Assembly: GCF_001704415.2 (NCBI RefSeq)
Contig: NC_030826.1
Location: 34,157,324-34,221,323, forward strand
DNA length: 64,000 nucleotides
Source: Capra hircus
Lineage: Eukaryota; Chordata; Mammalia; Artiodactyla; Bovidae
Direction of reading: 5' to 3'
Shown piece after piece: positions 11,838 to 24,800 of the stretch; the stretch's first letter is position 1, and the number at the start of each line of letters is the position of its first letter. Under the pieces are notes generated by a model. That model worked only from the letters and a program-made list of their open reading frames with translations, did no database searches and had not been told where the DNA came from. The translations under genes were made by a program, and so were the position numbers.

Positions 11838-12955
11838 GCCTGAGTAATCTTTGAGAGTTGACAAACTTCTAGACAGGCTGCTGCTGGATCTCCGAAAATA
11901 TTCAACGTGTGCATCAAAGGATACCATATCAACAGAGTGAAAAGTAAACCCAAGATGTGGGGGGAAATATCTGCCAGCCGGGTACCTGATAAGGGGTTAA
12001 TAAGCAGAATATATAAAGAAGTCACTGACCAACAGGAACACAACCACCTGATTTTTAAAACATAGAAAAGACTTGAGTAGACATTTCTCCAAAGAAGACG
12101 TATTAATACAGCCAACATGTTAAAAGGTGCTCCACACCACTAGCCATTAGGGAAATGCAAGTCAAAACCAGTAAGATAACACCGCACATCCGTTAGGATG
12201 TGTGTAATGTATGTACATGTAACAGGTGGTGGTGAGAACGTGGAGAAATTGAAACTCTCGGGCACTGTTGGTGTGTTAGTCACTCAGTCATGTCTGACTC
12301 TTTGCAACCCCATGGATTGTAGCACACCAGGCTCTTCTGTGCATGGGATTCTCCAGGCAGGAATACCAGAGCAGGTTGCCATTGCCTTCTCCAGCACTGT
12401 TGGTAGGAATGTAAAATGGTGCAGCCAACTGTGGAAAACAGTATGGAGGTTCCTCAAAAGTTAAAAATAGACCTGCCATCTGATCTAGCAATTCCACTTC
12501 TGAGTATACATCCAAAAGTGAAAGCAGAGACTTGAAGAGGAATTGGTACACCCATGTTCATTATTTGCAATGCCCTGGAAGTGGAGTAACGCAAGCGTTC
12601 GTTGATGGATGAACAGATAAACGAAAGTGGTCTATACAGTGGTCTGTTCTTCAGCCTTAAAAAGGAAGTTCTCAGACACGTTAAGTGAAACAGGCCAGTC
12701 ACAAAAGGGCAAATACTGGTGACTCACGTACACAAAGTCCCTGGAGTGGTCAGATCCATAGAGACAGAAAGTAGAGTGGTGGATGTCAGTGGCTGGGGGT
12801 GAGGAGCTGGTGTTTAACGGGGACTGAGCTCTACTATGGGAAGCAGGGAAGGTTCTGGAGATGACAGTGGTGAAGCTTGTACACTATGAATGTGCTTAAC
12901 ATTACTGAATTGTACACTTCAAATTGGCTAAAATGGTAAATTTTTAAAGGATTTT
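11838..12955 (+). mobile_element. L1 3' fragment (ORF2 tail and 3' UTR), dead
   Basis: The sequence follows the old mammalian L1 3' end: a degraded ORF2 tail, GTGGAGAAATTGAAAC, GTAAAATGGTGCAGCCA, ATTCCACTTCTGAGTATA and TGTACACTTCAAATTGG. It is split at 12273-12394 by a Bov SINE. No intact reading frame remains. Confidence 0.8.
12263..12404 (-). repeat. Bov-tA/A2 SINE with 10-bp target-site duplication, inserted in L1
   Basis: The SINE body (12273-12394, reverse orientation) is flanked by identical direct repeats CACTGTTGGT at 12263-12272 and 12395-12404. The L1 sequence is continuous if the SINE and one repeat copy are removed, so insertion occurred after the L1. Confidence 0.85.
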
Positions 12956-12959
12956 TTGA

Positions 12960-13145
12960 TGTGGACCATTTTTATTTTGAAAATTTTATTTGTGGCTGTT
13001 TCGAGTCTTAGCTTCAGCACCCAGGCCCCTTGTGGTGGCTCAGTAGATGTGGCACACAGGCTTAGTTGCCCCGAAGTGGGTGGGATCTTGGTTCCTGACC
13101 ACAGATGGAACCTGCACTTTCCTGAACTGGAAGGTTTAAAATCCA
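12960..13145 (-). repeat. CHR-type SINE, reverse orientation
   Basis: The pattern GGCTCAGTAGATGTGGC..GGCTTAGTTGCCCC..GGGATCTTGGTTCCTGACC is the degenerate cetartiodactyl tRNA-derived SINE. It lies just beyond the predicted GID4 cleavage site. Confidence 0.65.
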
Positions 13146-13194
13146 CCAGAACTGTCTTGATTTAGAAATAGGGCAGATTTGAAGCTTAAATACC

Positions 13195-13200
13195 TTTATT
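13195..13200 (-). terminator. GID4: GID4 distal poly(A) signal AATAAA
   Basis: TTTATT on the plus strand is AATAAA on the gene strand, about 2.66 kb past the GID4 stop. I found no canonical AATAAA nearer the stop, so the GID4 3' UTR probably spans about 13175-15856. It is AT-rich at 15030-15240 and 13180-13510 and free of recognisable young repeats. Confidence 0.55.
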
Positions 13201-15856
13201 ACTTTTTAAAAATTATTTGGACATTGATAGCTCTGCAAAATACTTCTTCCATCCCAAACTCTCATACCCTTTCCACATATCCTCCCCAAAGAAACAAAAT
13301 ACTCATCCTTTTGCCCATTCAAATCTAATTTTTAAAAACATGTAAGATTCAAAATCAAATATTACTTTTCTTTCCCAGAACTCGTTAGTAATTTTAAACC
13401 ACAATGCACATACTCAATGGCATTTCCTTTTTAAAAATTAGCTTATCTGACTATTTTATGAGGAAAAACAAAATCATTTCAAGGCCTTAGAATATAAATT
13501 CCCTGTTTCTGAAAGCAAAAGACATTGAAAAGCCCCTCTGCCCCCTGGAGTCTGCTGTGCATGTCACCCATGGAACCAGCGCTGCACAGGTGGCGCCAGT
13601 CTGTCCGTCCACAGGTGAGACATGTGGAGTTGGAGAGGGCAATGGGTGGGAAGAGGGGGCTCCGGGCAGAGGCAGGCTGGGCGTGCAGAGCGGAGCAGAG
13701 GAGCAGGAGCTGGGTCCTGAGTGGGGAAGGGAGGTGTGGGGAGCCTGCACCCGCACTGGTTTCTCAGTGATGAACAAGAGTGTCCACCAGAAGCATTGCA
13801 CGTAGAACCAGAGGTGCATGGATTACTGAGGAGGCTCGGGAGTGACCACAGCTGGGGGTGACGGTCCAAGCTCCCCCGGGAACTAAGTCAGGGTGGAGGG
13901 TCTGGGGGTTCCTCGGGGGATAGAGAAACCCCTGCTTCTGCACCCCTGAGAGTCAGGATTTTACGAGAACCAACCTTTATCACAGGTGTGTCCCAAAGAG
14001 CTGACAAATGTACCACATCTTCATCCCCAAACACTACTGCATCTGACCCCTGGCTCAGCAAGGAAGTCAGCCCACAGCAGAGCCCTGCCCACCTGGGCCG
14101 CCAAGCAGCAGCAACATGCCGACACCCTGTCCAGCCCACCGGCTGCCCACTCACGGCCACACACGTGGGCCCCGACCAGCTCCGGGAGGCTGGGGGCGGG
14201 GGGTGGGGGGGCGCCTTTCCCTCAGGGGTACCTGAACCCTTCAAGGAGCTGGCAAAATGCAGGCGCTGGTTACTCGCTGAGAAATTGGGGGCAGGGAAAG
14301 GGAGCCCACGCCACCTGGCCCCCATGTTGCCAGCCGGCTCTAAAATCAAGAGGATGTTTCTGACTCATCTCTCCAGACAGACGTGAGCCATCCTTCTGCT
14401 GCAGCCACCTTCCCAACACTTCTCCTTAAGGCTTCTCCTGACATGCAATCTCAGCAACATACAACACGTACTTCGATAAAGGATTCTGAGACTAAGAGAC
14501 CCGCCCCACCACTCACCTAGACCGGAGGGCTTCACGCCTTCTCCCTCCGCCCTGGACCTGTCCCCTGCGCCAGTTCTGCTCCTGTGGGTTATGGCAACAC
14601 TACCCCTCGGTTAAAGCTTTCCCTCCCATGTTCCGAGTGAGTCTATAAATCACCAGAAGTCACCAAACCTCCTAGGCCTTGCCGCATATGGGGGCTGTAG
14701 CGGATGCCACATGAAGCTCTCTAAACATTTAAACAAAACAAAACAGCAGCGCACGCCTGTGTGCGCACACACACATACTTTGGCACATGAGCCTCGGGTT
14801 ACTTGAGCGTGTTCAAGCTCAGCCCCTCCTATGCCCCGACACCGCTGAGCTGCGGGTCTAGGGCTGCAGCGGCCCCTTCTGCCTGATGGGAGAGGTTGCT
14901 GGAAGCGCTGCTGTTTTGAGTAGCGAGAGGAGGAGGAACAAGTGCTAAACTGGCCCCCAGAATGGTCCTCACGTTTAGCACTAGAATGGATGCAATGCTG
15001 CAGAACGTCTCACCAGGTGACCAGTTTCAAACTGCTGGCTGATTAAATATACATTTACATATAGATATAAAAATTACTAAGTCAACATTTGCTGTTTTCA
15101 ATGTGAAAACGATAAAATGTAATTCTGAATAATTGTGCATTTGCCATAGGGTCCTTGCTAAAGGAACCATAAAAATAATTTTGTAATAAAAAAACTTTTC
15201 TTTTTTTTAAAGTTTAGTATTGCCCTCAAGTTCAAAAGTTTGGAGCAAACGTGCTGAGTGGGCAGGACTGGAGTCTGTTCCTGCCAGGGACCTGGAAGCC
15301 TCAAACCCTATGGTCCCAACAGCAGGCCCAAGGGACCCACTGACCACAGGCTAGCTTGGCTAGATCGCCCTCGCTAAGCACTTGGCCTGCGCCCCGCACG
15401 GAACTCCAGGGGCACGTGGGAGCTGGGCTCTGCCTTCTCTTGACTTACCAGACTAAGCAGCTGGGGGCAGGGGCCCTGGGTGGGGACCACTGAGCACCGT
15501 GGCCCGGGGGGGGCTGGGGCTGACCTATGCAGCTGGAGGCAGGGGTGGAGCAAGGGCTGTGCGTCTCAGGGATACAGAAGTTAGCTGTGCAGGAAGGAAA
15601 AGTGCATTGACGGCAGCCTAGAAACAGCTCACGACCAAACCTCACAGGGAGGGAGGAAGAGCCGAGGTCACCCTCCACCTGCCCCACGGGCTGGCCGCTC
15701 CTCGGATGCTGCGGGCTGACATTCATGCTTTCGATGCAAGTCTGCTCGTGAAGAAACAGGAACACATGTTCTCCCGGTTCTGGCAGGTACCCGGTTTTCC
15801 CGGCAAAGTTCTTTTTTGCCAAGTTCAGTTTGTTTGGTTACTGTTCTGAGCCGCTG

Positions 15857-18800
15857 TCACCGGAATTCGTAGATGGGGGCGCTGTGTTCTGGAACATGAG
15901 TGAGATTTAGCGACTGATACCTGTGGGAGGAGAGGCGGAGGAGTTAGAGCATCCTGAAAACCACACAGAGTATGGAACCCAACCCCAGGAGACCCCAAGC
16001 CCAGATGAAATGTATGCTTATCTCAGCTTCCTCAGGGGAACTGAACCAGCGACAGCCTATCTTAGGCAAGGAGAGGCTGGTCCTCTCGGGGAGGATGCAG
16101 ACCAGGCCCTCTGCCTGCTCCACCACCCTGCTTCCCTCTGAAGTCGTGTGACCCTCAGAGCTCCCAGGGGACCCGGGCACGTGCTGATCCGCCCAGAATC
16201 TGGAGGGCTTGCAATGATGACATCACAGCCACACCCCCAACCTCAGCGACTCCATCTTCCTCCTCCCTGGACATGGCTGTGAGACTCCAGAGCATCAGGG
16301 GCTCTGCAGGGAGTATGACCCCGTGATGGGTGCTCTCAGGAGTGAAACAGGGGACAGAGAAACAGGCAGGGACAGCTCCCATTTGGGGACACCCAGCATG
16401 GATGGTGTGTCAGCTCCCTCACTTGTCCACAGAGGAGTGAGGTGCAGCACAGGAAAAGTAGCTCATCTCTCTGCCAAACACCTCAAGGAAGGACATCGTG
16501 TTAGCCGTCAGAACAGAGCTCTCCCCTCCCGGCGGGCTGGCCGGCATCACAAAGACATCTGAGTGCTGGGGGCATGTGGAGATGCAGGAGAAGCAGAACC
16601 GTGTGCATCCCTGGCAGGAGCGGGAAGCTGCAACTGCTGAGGGAAACGGTTCCCTAAGAAGTGACCGCAGACTCACCCATGACCCAGCAACCTGCCCCAG
16701 CTGCATACGCCGAGGAACTGAAAGCAGGCCCCAGACAGGCTTGGGCACACCCACGTCCACAGCAGCCAGAAGGTGGGGATGAGCCACAGGTCCATCCACT
16801 GATCAACAGATAAAGATAATGTGGCCCCCATCCACATGACAGGAAATTGCTCAGCAATAAAGACGAAGGACTGACGTGCACTCAACATGCAATATGGGGT
16901 CTTCAAAACACAATGACAAGACCCAGAGGGCAAACAGTGCACGGGCCCACATTCGTGAAGCGCTCAGAACAGGCAAACCTATACTCAGAGCAAATGAGTG
17001 GTGCCTGCAGCTGGTAGGGGCGGGGAGCTGGGTGACGGCTCCTAGGGGGACAGGGCTTCCTCTCTGCCAGTGGAAACATTCTGAAATCGAGTGACAAAAC
17101 CGTGCTGACATGAAGGGCCCCTGGACTCTACACTTTCAATGAGGGGATTAGATGGCACGTGAGCTGCTTCTCAATAAACCTGGTGATTTTAAAAGAAGAC
17201 CAAAAGTTTTAAACACTCATTTGAAAACTGAACAGGTGCTGAAATCCCAACGTCTGTTCTCAGAGAAACCAGGGTAGCACGGAACCCCTGGGCCCCTTGG
17301 CCACTGCTGGTCAGCCCTGGGCAGCGTTCTTCATGAACCTTTAAAGCATGCAAGAGTTGACAGGAAATAAAGAGCTTCAACATCCAGAAGAAATCAGGTG
17401 TTTGAGGGCACAGCCACCCTTCAGGTGGATAGGGCACCTACAGAAGCTCAAAAAGCCATGAGAGGCCCCACAACAGTGGCAAAGGCCACACCCAGGAGCA
17501 CATGGCTGTCACCTTGGCAGAAGGCAGGCCCGTAAGGCCCACGGGCCCTGGTTACCAACCGACTTTGAGCAGGAAGGTGAGCACAAAATCAGAAAGGCCG
17601 CCGACAGCAGAGTTCACATGGGATCTCACACTCTTAACTACTGAGTCTGGGAGGAATGAAGACAAGACCCACAAGCCTGAGATAAACGTAGCTGAAAATA
17701 GGGCTGCTTGAAAGCATTCAGCAGTGAATGCCTGTACCCAGAACTTCACCTTTGCACCCATTTACACTGCTCTGGGGAGGCAAACAAGCCCCCATGTGAG
17801 CACTTCGGGAAGTGTGGCCAAGCTCTCAGTCCTTACCACTCCGAGCTCCTGTGGTAGTAGTAGCCCTCTATGGAGGCCGCTGACTTCTGGAAGCAGATGT
17901 AGTAGAAGCCAGCAAAGGAAGCACCGCTGATGTCCTTGATCGTGTGGTCCGGGACTAGGAACTGCTCCTGCATGCACAGAGGGTCAGTGTCGCAGCTCCG
18001 GCCCCCAGGCCTCCCTGCCCCTTGCAGCTGACTCTCAGCCTCACTGGGTGACCGTGAACCATGTGCCACCTGTGTGTTCTAGACCAAGCATGGCCCCCAT
18101 ATCTCAAGGTTGCTAGGGTCAGAGCCGGGAGCAGGCTGTGGGGTGGGACTCAGGTCTGGGCCAAGCCCCGGCCCCGGTTCTCAGCACAGAGCCTGGGAAG
18201 GAGGATGCTACAGGCTTTGGTCTGTAGAAACACTGGCGAGATTTCAAAATAAAACAGCTTTTTCCCACAGGCTGGGGGCCTGGGGTTGGAGGTGGGTGGA
18301 GGCTCACAAACTCACCTCCTGAACTTGGTACCCGTGGCTCTAGCTCAGGAAGTACCAGAGGAAGCCCACCTGACAGACTCTTCAGGAGCTAGAAGGGAAA
18401 CCCACCCCCATTCCCTGAGCTGGAGGGACCAGGGGCACTGTGATGGCCCGCAGCCCGGGTGAGAGGCTGGCCGGGGAGGTCACTTCACTTAGGGGCTAAG
18501 AAGAGGGGTCTCCCAAGTCCATGGGACCCTTAGGATGACCCAGTCTGCAGGGTGGAAGGTGAAGCCAGAGGGAGAGGGGTCACAGAGCAGAGAGGGTGAG
18601 GCCGGGCCCCCTTACCTTCCACCTCATGAAGACATAGTCCCCACTCTTCAGCTCTTCGTAATCAAAGTCGTCTGAGTTAAACGATTTTGCATACTGATAA
18701 AAAGCCAGAAACTTGCCCTGAAAGCCAAAAGCAGAGCAAAGGATGAGGGCTGGGCGGGGCCGTGGGCCTGGGGGCGGGGCCGAGGCACTCACCCAGTGCT

Positions 18801-21800
18801 TCCGGTCCACGTCCTCGTCAGCGTCCCACTTTCGGGTTAAGAAAGGGTGCTTCCTGCTGATTATTTCTCCTTCAAAGAAGGTCGTGAGGGTTGGGTACTC
18901 CTGTGGCAAAAACCCAAATATCAAACAAGATGTCCAACAGGAGTTCTAACTTTTCACAAAGGAACAAACCAAGTTCGCTTTAATTTCTCTCCAGAACTTT
19001 GAAAAGAGGACCACAGTGCTGGGCGACCACCCAGACCAGAGGCAGGTGCAGCAACACCCACGGCCGAGGAGGGAGCCTGACTTGAGGGGCCCGGGGTGGG
19101 GGTGGGATGTCTCCTGGATTCTGGGGACTTTGTCAGAAGCAGAGAACCCTTCTTTGGCGCGCTTGTGATGTGTTGATGGCTCAGAAAAGAACTTGGACAA
19201 GTTACTTCTGAATATTCTAGCATACAGAGCAGATGGTAACTTGATAGGTTGTACTTTCCAAGGAAAACACCCAGAGAGACTGCGGAATCACAGCCTCGTC
19301 TTCATGGCTCAGCCTGGTCATCGCTTCTCAGACTGGCTCAGTCTGTCCCTGGTGCGCCAGCTCTCAGGTTTGAGGGGCAGGGAAGGGGCTGTCGAATAGC
19401 CCGATGTGAGAGGCACTCGTGTAATTCTATCATGTGAGCTAAGACAACTTACATGACGGGAAACACTGATGACCATGTCTGCCCCGGGAAACCACAACCA
19501 CCAGAAGAGCAAACGAGTGGTCATCCTGACCGGGTGCCTGAAATGTTAATACTCCCAATAACCCTGCTGTTTGTCCCTCTGCTCATACAAAAGATTTGCA
19601 AAAAGTTAACGGAAGAACAAGTAACCACTGTAAAAAGTTTACCATTTCTCTGCATTTGTAAAAACCCACCCACCAGGCCACCCTTCAGTGTCACCAGGCA
19701 GCCCCTCAGAGCTGCCCGCCAGCCTGGGTCATTCCTGGGGGTGCTGTGACGACCCCCACCCAGCAGAGCACAGGTCACCATCCTGATGTCCCGAGACCAC
19801 GGAGGACCTGCTCTCTTCCTCACACCCTACGTCAGCCCCTCTTGCTCAGTATTAAACATCTACCGGTTTAAATCCATTCCCAAGGCTTTGCCACTTCTGC
19901 CGGTTTGCCTGCCAGGTGGCTCGGCACCCCCGCAGGGTACTGCAGCCTCACTGGCCTGGGGCTTCCAGGAAGGCCACGACCACTTTACTGCACATGCCAA
20001 AGTAGCCTGCCCTTGTAGCAGTGAACTTGAAACACGGCAGATCTGCCATCCCCCTAAAACTGAAATCTTCACCCCAATGGTGGCACTGTGTTCCTCAAAC
20101 ACATACCGACACAGACAGAGCCAAAAAATTGTAGAGACCAAAACTGCCTAAGCGGAAACCTGATTTTTAAAGGTATAAACCAAATTATAGCAATCATTTG
20201 AGAAAGACCTGCCAAGGGAAAAATTGCTTTGTAAGCTGGCAGCTGACTTGAGACGTTAAATTAACGGCTAGACAGTATACTGACTTCCTGAGTTTTGAAT
20301 CTTCGTATTTTATCAAGATGTCCATAAAGAGAGAGAAGGATGAATGATCAAGTGGTCCTACTATGTAATAACAAAGAACAAGCTTACGGTCAAGTCACGA
20401 GTTTTCCTAACAAGTGATTCTGCACCGACCTCTCTAAAATGTTCCAGGCAGTCTACCAGGGTGACCACTAGGTACCCACAAACACTGAGAATTAAATAAA
20501 ATAAATATCTAATGAATGAATGAAGGAAGGAACAGAAGGAACCCAAAAGACAAAACCCCTCGCAGGGCAAGCAAGGACATTCAAGCTCTGACTACAGCCA
20601 GGGGTAGGGGGCTCACAAAGGGAGGGCGGGCACGGCTAGCATCTGCCTGCCTGGAGGTGAGTCCAGCATTCCGTGAAGACCCACCTTCTGGAATATCAAC
20701 ATTTGATTGACCAGTAAGGCAGTCTCTGCATCTGGTGGCGTGACCACCTGTGTTCCAAGTAAACCCAGCACAGCCTCAGAGTGCCCAGCATTGTCTGGGG
20801 AATGTGTGGTGGGCCTGACACCCTCCCGGTGGGCTCCCAGCCACCTATGTTGGGCTCCCCAGAGATGCCCCTCTCCCTACAGGTGGCTGGCTGCGAATGC
20901 AAAGAGAGTATCACTTGACACCCATTCTTCACAATTTTGGGATTCAGTCTCCACAAGGCAAACAAAACTTCCCAAACTGTGTTTGTGACTCAAGGCAGGT
21001 AGGAGGCCAGTTATCTCCAATTATGTAGTTAGTTTTCCCTATTTCCGTATACATGAGGAAGACTATGGCTGATTAGTCACGTTAAAATAAGTCAGATATC
21101 TGCTATTTCCACAACTATAAATGGAAAAGCAAACAAAAACAGCGCTTTGTTTTTTTTTTTTGCCACACCATGCGGCACATGGGATCTCAGTTCCCTGATC
21201 AGGGACGGAACCCAAGCCCCAGTAGTGGAAGCGTGATGTCCTAACCACTGGACTGCCAGGGAAGTCTCAGGTTGTACATCTTAAATGGGTGAATTCTGTG
21301 CTATGGGAACTATATTTCAGTTAAAAAGAGTTTAAAAAAAGGTGAATTAAAAGACTTGGAAGACTCCAGCAGGATGACAGACCCTCAGGAAGCACAGCCC
21401 CCTCTGACGAAGGTGGCTCCGAGTGGGAAGAGCCGGCAGCGACACTCTCCTCCTTGGGAAAGCAGCTTTTGGGTGGCTTGGGGTGCTACCCTGCATTCGG
21501 GCCACCTGCCCCCACACGGCCACTGCAGCCTTTCCGTCTGTGGGTTTTTAGTCCTGCCCACCATCTGTGTGCAGCTTGCTGTGACCATTTGGAATCAGGT
21601 CCCCATTCCACACTACAGACTCTGCTGGCTTCCATATGAAGTTCAACACTTTTGTCCTACACTCAACACACACGTATGGCCACCTGCGAGTTGAGCGTGT
21701 TCTGTTGCTCGGTCTTCTACAGCACAGACCCAGGTGAGAGTCCTTCCTCGTGCTGTCACTTGCTGCCCCGACTTGATGTGATATGTTTCCAGAGGTCTGT

Positions 21801-24800
21801 CTCAACAACTGAATTCTCAGGAGACTCTCAGACATCTGACAGGAAAGCAGGAGAACCAGAGGCACAGGAGGACGGAAACCAGTGCTTTCTGACTGTGGGG
21901 GGCCCAGCCTGGGGGTCAGCTGCCCGCTCACTGACGCCGCATCCCCTCGGGCCCTGAAATGGGCACCTGGAGCCCTCACCTCACAGGTAAGCCAACTGAC
22001 ACAAACAGGTGAAGGTTGTGGGACAGGAGGAGGCGAGGGTGTCTGCCAGCCCCTCACTACTCTGAGCAGTGTGGCCAGGCCCCCTTCCTGCTCGCCAGTG
22101 GGAAGACAGAGGGTGCTATCTCTCGCCTGTGATATTCCTGAGTTCTGAAGATTGAAAAGCTGGCCTTGAGGGAGGGAGCAGCTCCTTATGCCGGAGAAAC
22201 CTCCAGGGCCATGGTCTCGGAGGGGTGCTGCTCACTCCAGAAAGTGAAACTAACCATGATGGCAGCAGCGATGCTCTGATTATATTTTTGTTTTCCTCAA
22301 AAAGGCTCAAAGTAAAATCAGTAGTGTTGGTCACATGGTGACCTTTTGATAAACTTAAACATCTGTGAATGCACACATCCACACTGCCTGCTCCTGCTCC
22401 CTTACAATAACTGCACTCAAGATATGGGGCTCCTGAATCAGGCCTGCAGAGTCGAGCTCACTGGCCCTTCACACCCGGGGTCCCAACATGCTGTCCCCAC
22501 CAGGCCCCCGCCTGCGGGAAGAGCACTTACCTCAGTAAGGCCTTTGATCTTCAGATACCCGCAAAGGTAGGAGTTCCCCGTGTCCACGTGCTGAAAAGAT
22601 AGGACACAAGCCTTGTTACAAACGCAGGGTCCACCAGGGACAGCAGAAGCACGTCCAGCATGCAGAGGCCCCTTGGAGGCCGAGGAGTGAGGGAGCCTGG
22701 AGGCTGGTACAGCTGGGTCTCCCGGGTCCAGCAGCAAGCTGAGTGTTTAATGCTGAGTAAAGCCTCCTGTTAAGAAACTAGGGGGACTCTCCTGGTGGTC
22801 CAGTGACCAAGGCTCCACGCTCCCCATGCAGGGGGCCCAGGTTCAATCCCTGATCAGGGAACTAGATCCCACATGCTGCAACTAAAGATCTGCATGCTAG
22901 CAAGGAAGACCAGGTGTAGCCACATAAATAGATACATATTAAAAAAAGAAAAAAACTAGGAACGTTTGTTGCATTCCTCAGATCTGAGGACCCTATACCT
23001 TCCAGTGCACCATGAGTCAAACACCAAAGTGGTGCTTCAAAGCTGCAGTGAGCTCGGCCAGCCTGAAGCATGCAGCTTCACGAAGCTGGAGCAGTCCCAC
23101 TGTCTGGTGCAGTGGACAAAGGTCTGCACCCCAAAAGCACCGCAGCTCTGCAAACGTCCTCACCTGCCAACGTGGGCATCCGACAAAATGGAGCAGCCAA
23201 CCTGAACTTACAGGGGTCAGCAAGGAAGCTGTGTTCAAGGACCCGTGGCTTGAACCCGAAGCCTTGTTTCAAGGGTGTGATTCTCACCAAATTCAATACA
23301 GTTTGGGTTTCACAGCTGCCAGAAAGGGTATCAGGTGGCAAGGATACTCGCTAATAAGATTAAAAACTCAACTAAATTGGCTAACATTTTGCATGGATTA
23401 TCACATGCTTGAGAATCAGAATTTCAGTTTGGCCTCCATCCAACCATGTGTCTCTCCCTCTCTGCCCAAATTGATCTTTTTGAACCAAGGGTGTCGACCC
23501 AGCAACCAGCCAGCATCTCAGTGAGAGAGAACAAGGCAAAGGCCTCAGCAAGAAGGTGCTCGAAGCACAGCTGTGTCCAACAGCTGCTCTTCCTAATATT
23601 TCTCCTACAGTGACCCGGCCCTCACTTCACTCTTGGCTTCTTGGATGGCAGAGGAGAAAGAGAGTAGTCACAGTAACATAAAAAACGACACCACCACCAG
23701 GTCGGAACCTTACAAAGATTTGAAGAACTCTTCAAATTGCAATTTTAGGGGAAAAGAAAGCACTCCAGAAGCACATGAAGAGAGGCCCATCTTTAGTAAT
23801 CAAAGAAGTTCAATCAGAACCACAAGAGATGCCACCTCACCCCCACTATGGGGTGAGGCTATAATCAAAAAGAGGGACCGTGACAAGTGTGACAGGGACG
23901 TGGAGAAACTGAGCCTCTGACACTGCTGGTGGAGATGGAAAATGGTGCTACCACTTTGGAAATCAGCCTGGCAGCTCCCAAATGTTAAACAAACAGTCAC
24001 CATACAACCCACTATTCCACTGGTAGGGAGACACCCAGGAGAAATGCGGACAATGTACACATAACAACTCGCGCGTGAATGTGCAGTGGCGTGTTCATGA
24101 CAGCCCCAGAGAGGAAACACCCACAAACAGCCATCTACGCATCAGCAGAGGAACAGAATGCTGCAGAGCCACTAGGGGACGATGACACAACGACACAAAG
24201 GGAGGGGGCACTGGCTCCTGCTGTGATGTGGACGAACCTCAAAACACAGTGCTCAGTGTGACAAGCTAGACACAGAAAGTTACCGTATGATTCCCTTTAC
24301 GTGAAAAGGCCACAATAAGCAAATCTTAGGGGAAGAAAAATTAGGGGTTGTGTAGGGCTGGAGTCCTTGGACTGCATGGAGATCAAATCAGCCAATCCTA
24401 AAGGAAATCAACCCTAACTCTTCATTGGAAGGACTGATGCTAAAGCTGAAGCTCCAATACTTTGGCCACCTGATGCGAAGAGCTGACTCGTTGGAAAAGA
24501 CCCTGTTGCTGTGAAAGATTGAGGGCAGGAGGAGGAAGGGGCGGCAGAGGATGAGATGGTTAGATAACATCACTGACTCAATGGACATGAGTTTGAGCAA
24601 CCTCCAGGAGTTAGTGAAGGACAGAGGAGCCTGGTGTGCTGCAGTCCATGAGGTCACAGAGTCGAATATGACTTAGCAACTGAATAGTGTTGGAGGGGTG
24701 TGGCACCTAAGGATTCTTTCTGGGGGTAATGAAGATGTTCTAAAATTAGACTGCAGTGGCAGTTACACAGCTTTGGGACCACACTAAAAACTACTGAACT

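Larger units (their letters stand above)
10070..13180. other. Spacer between the DRG2 promoter and the GID4 3' end, repeat-rich
   Basis: No host exon is seen. The stretch holds SINE fragments (10520-10568, 10730-10853, 11726-11836, 12273-12394, 12960-13145), an L1 3' portion (11838-12955) and a MIR-like piece at about 10905-11040 (mammalian-wide pattern with 'cttaacctcttc'). About 10570-10720 resembles an old interspersed element I cannot name. 11040-11700 is unique-looking sequence with no gene signal. Confidence 0.6.
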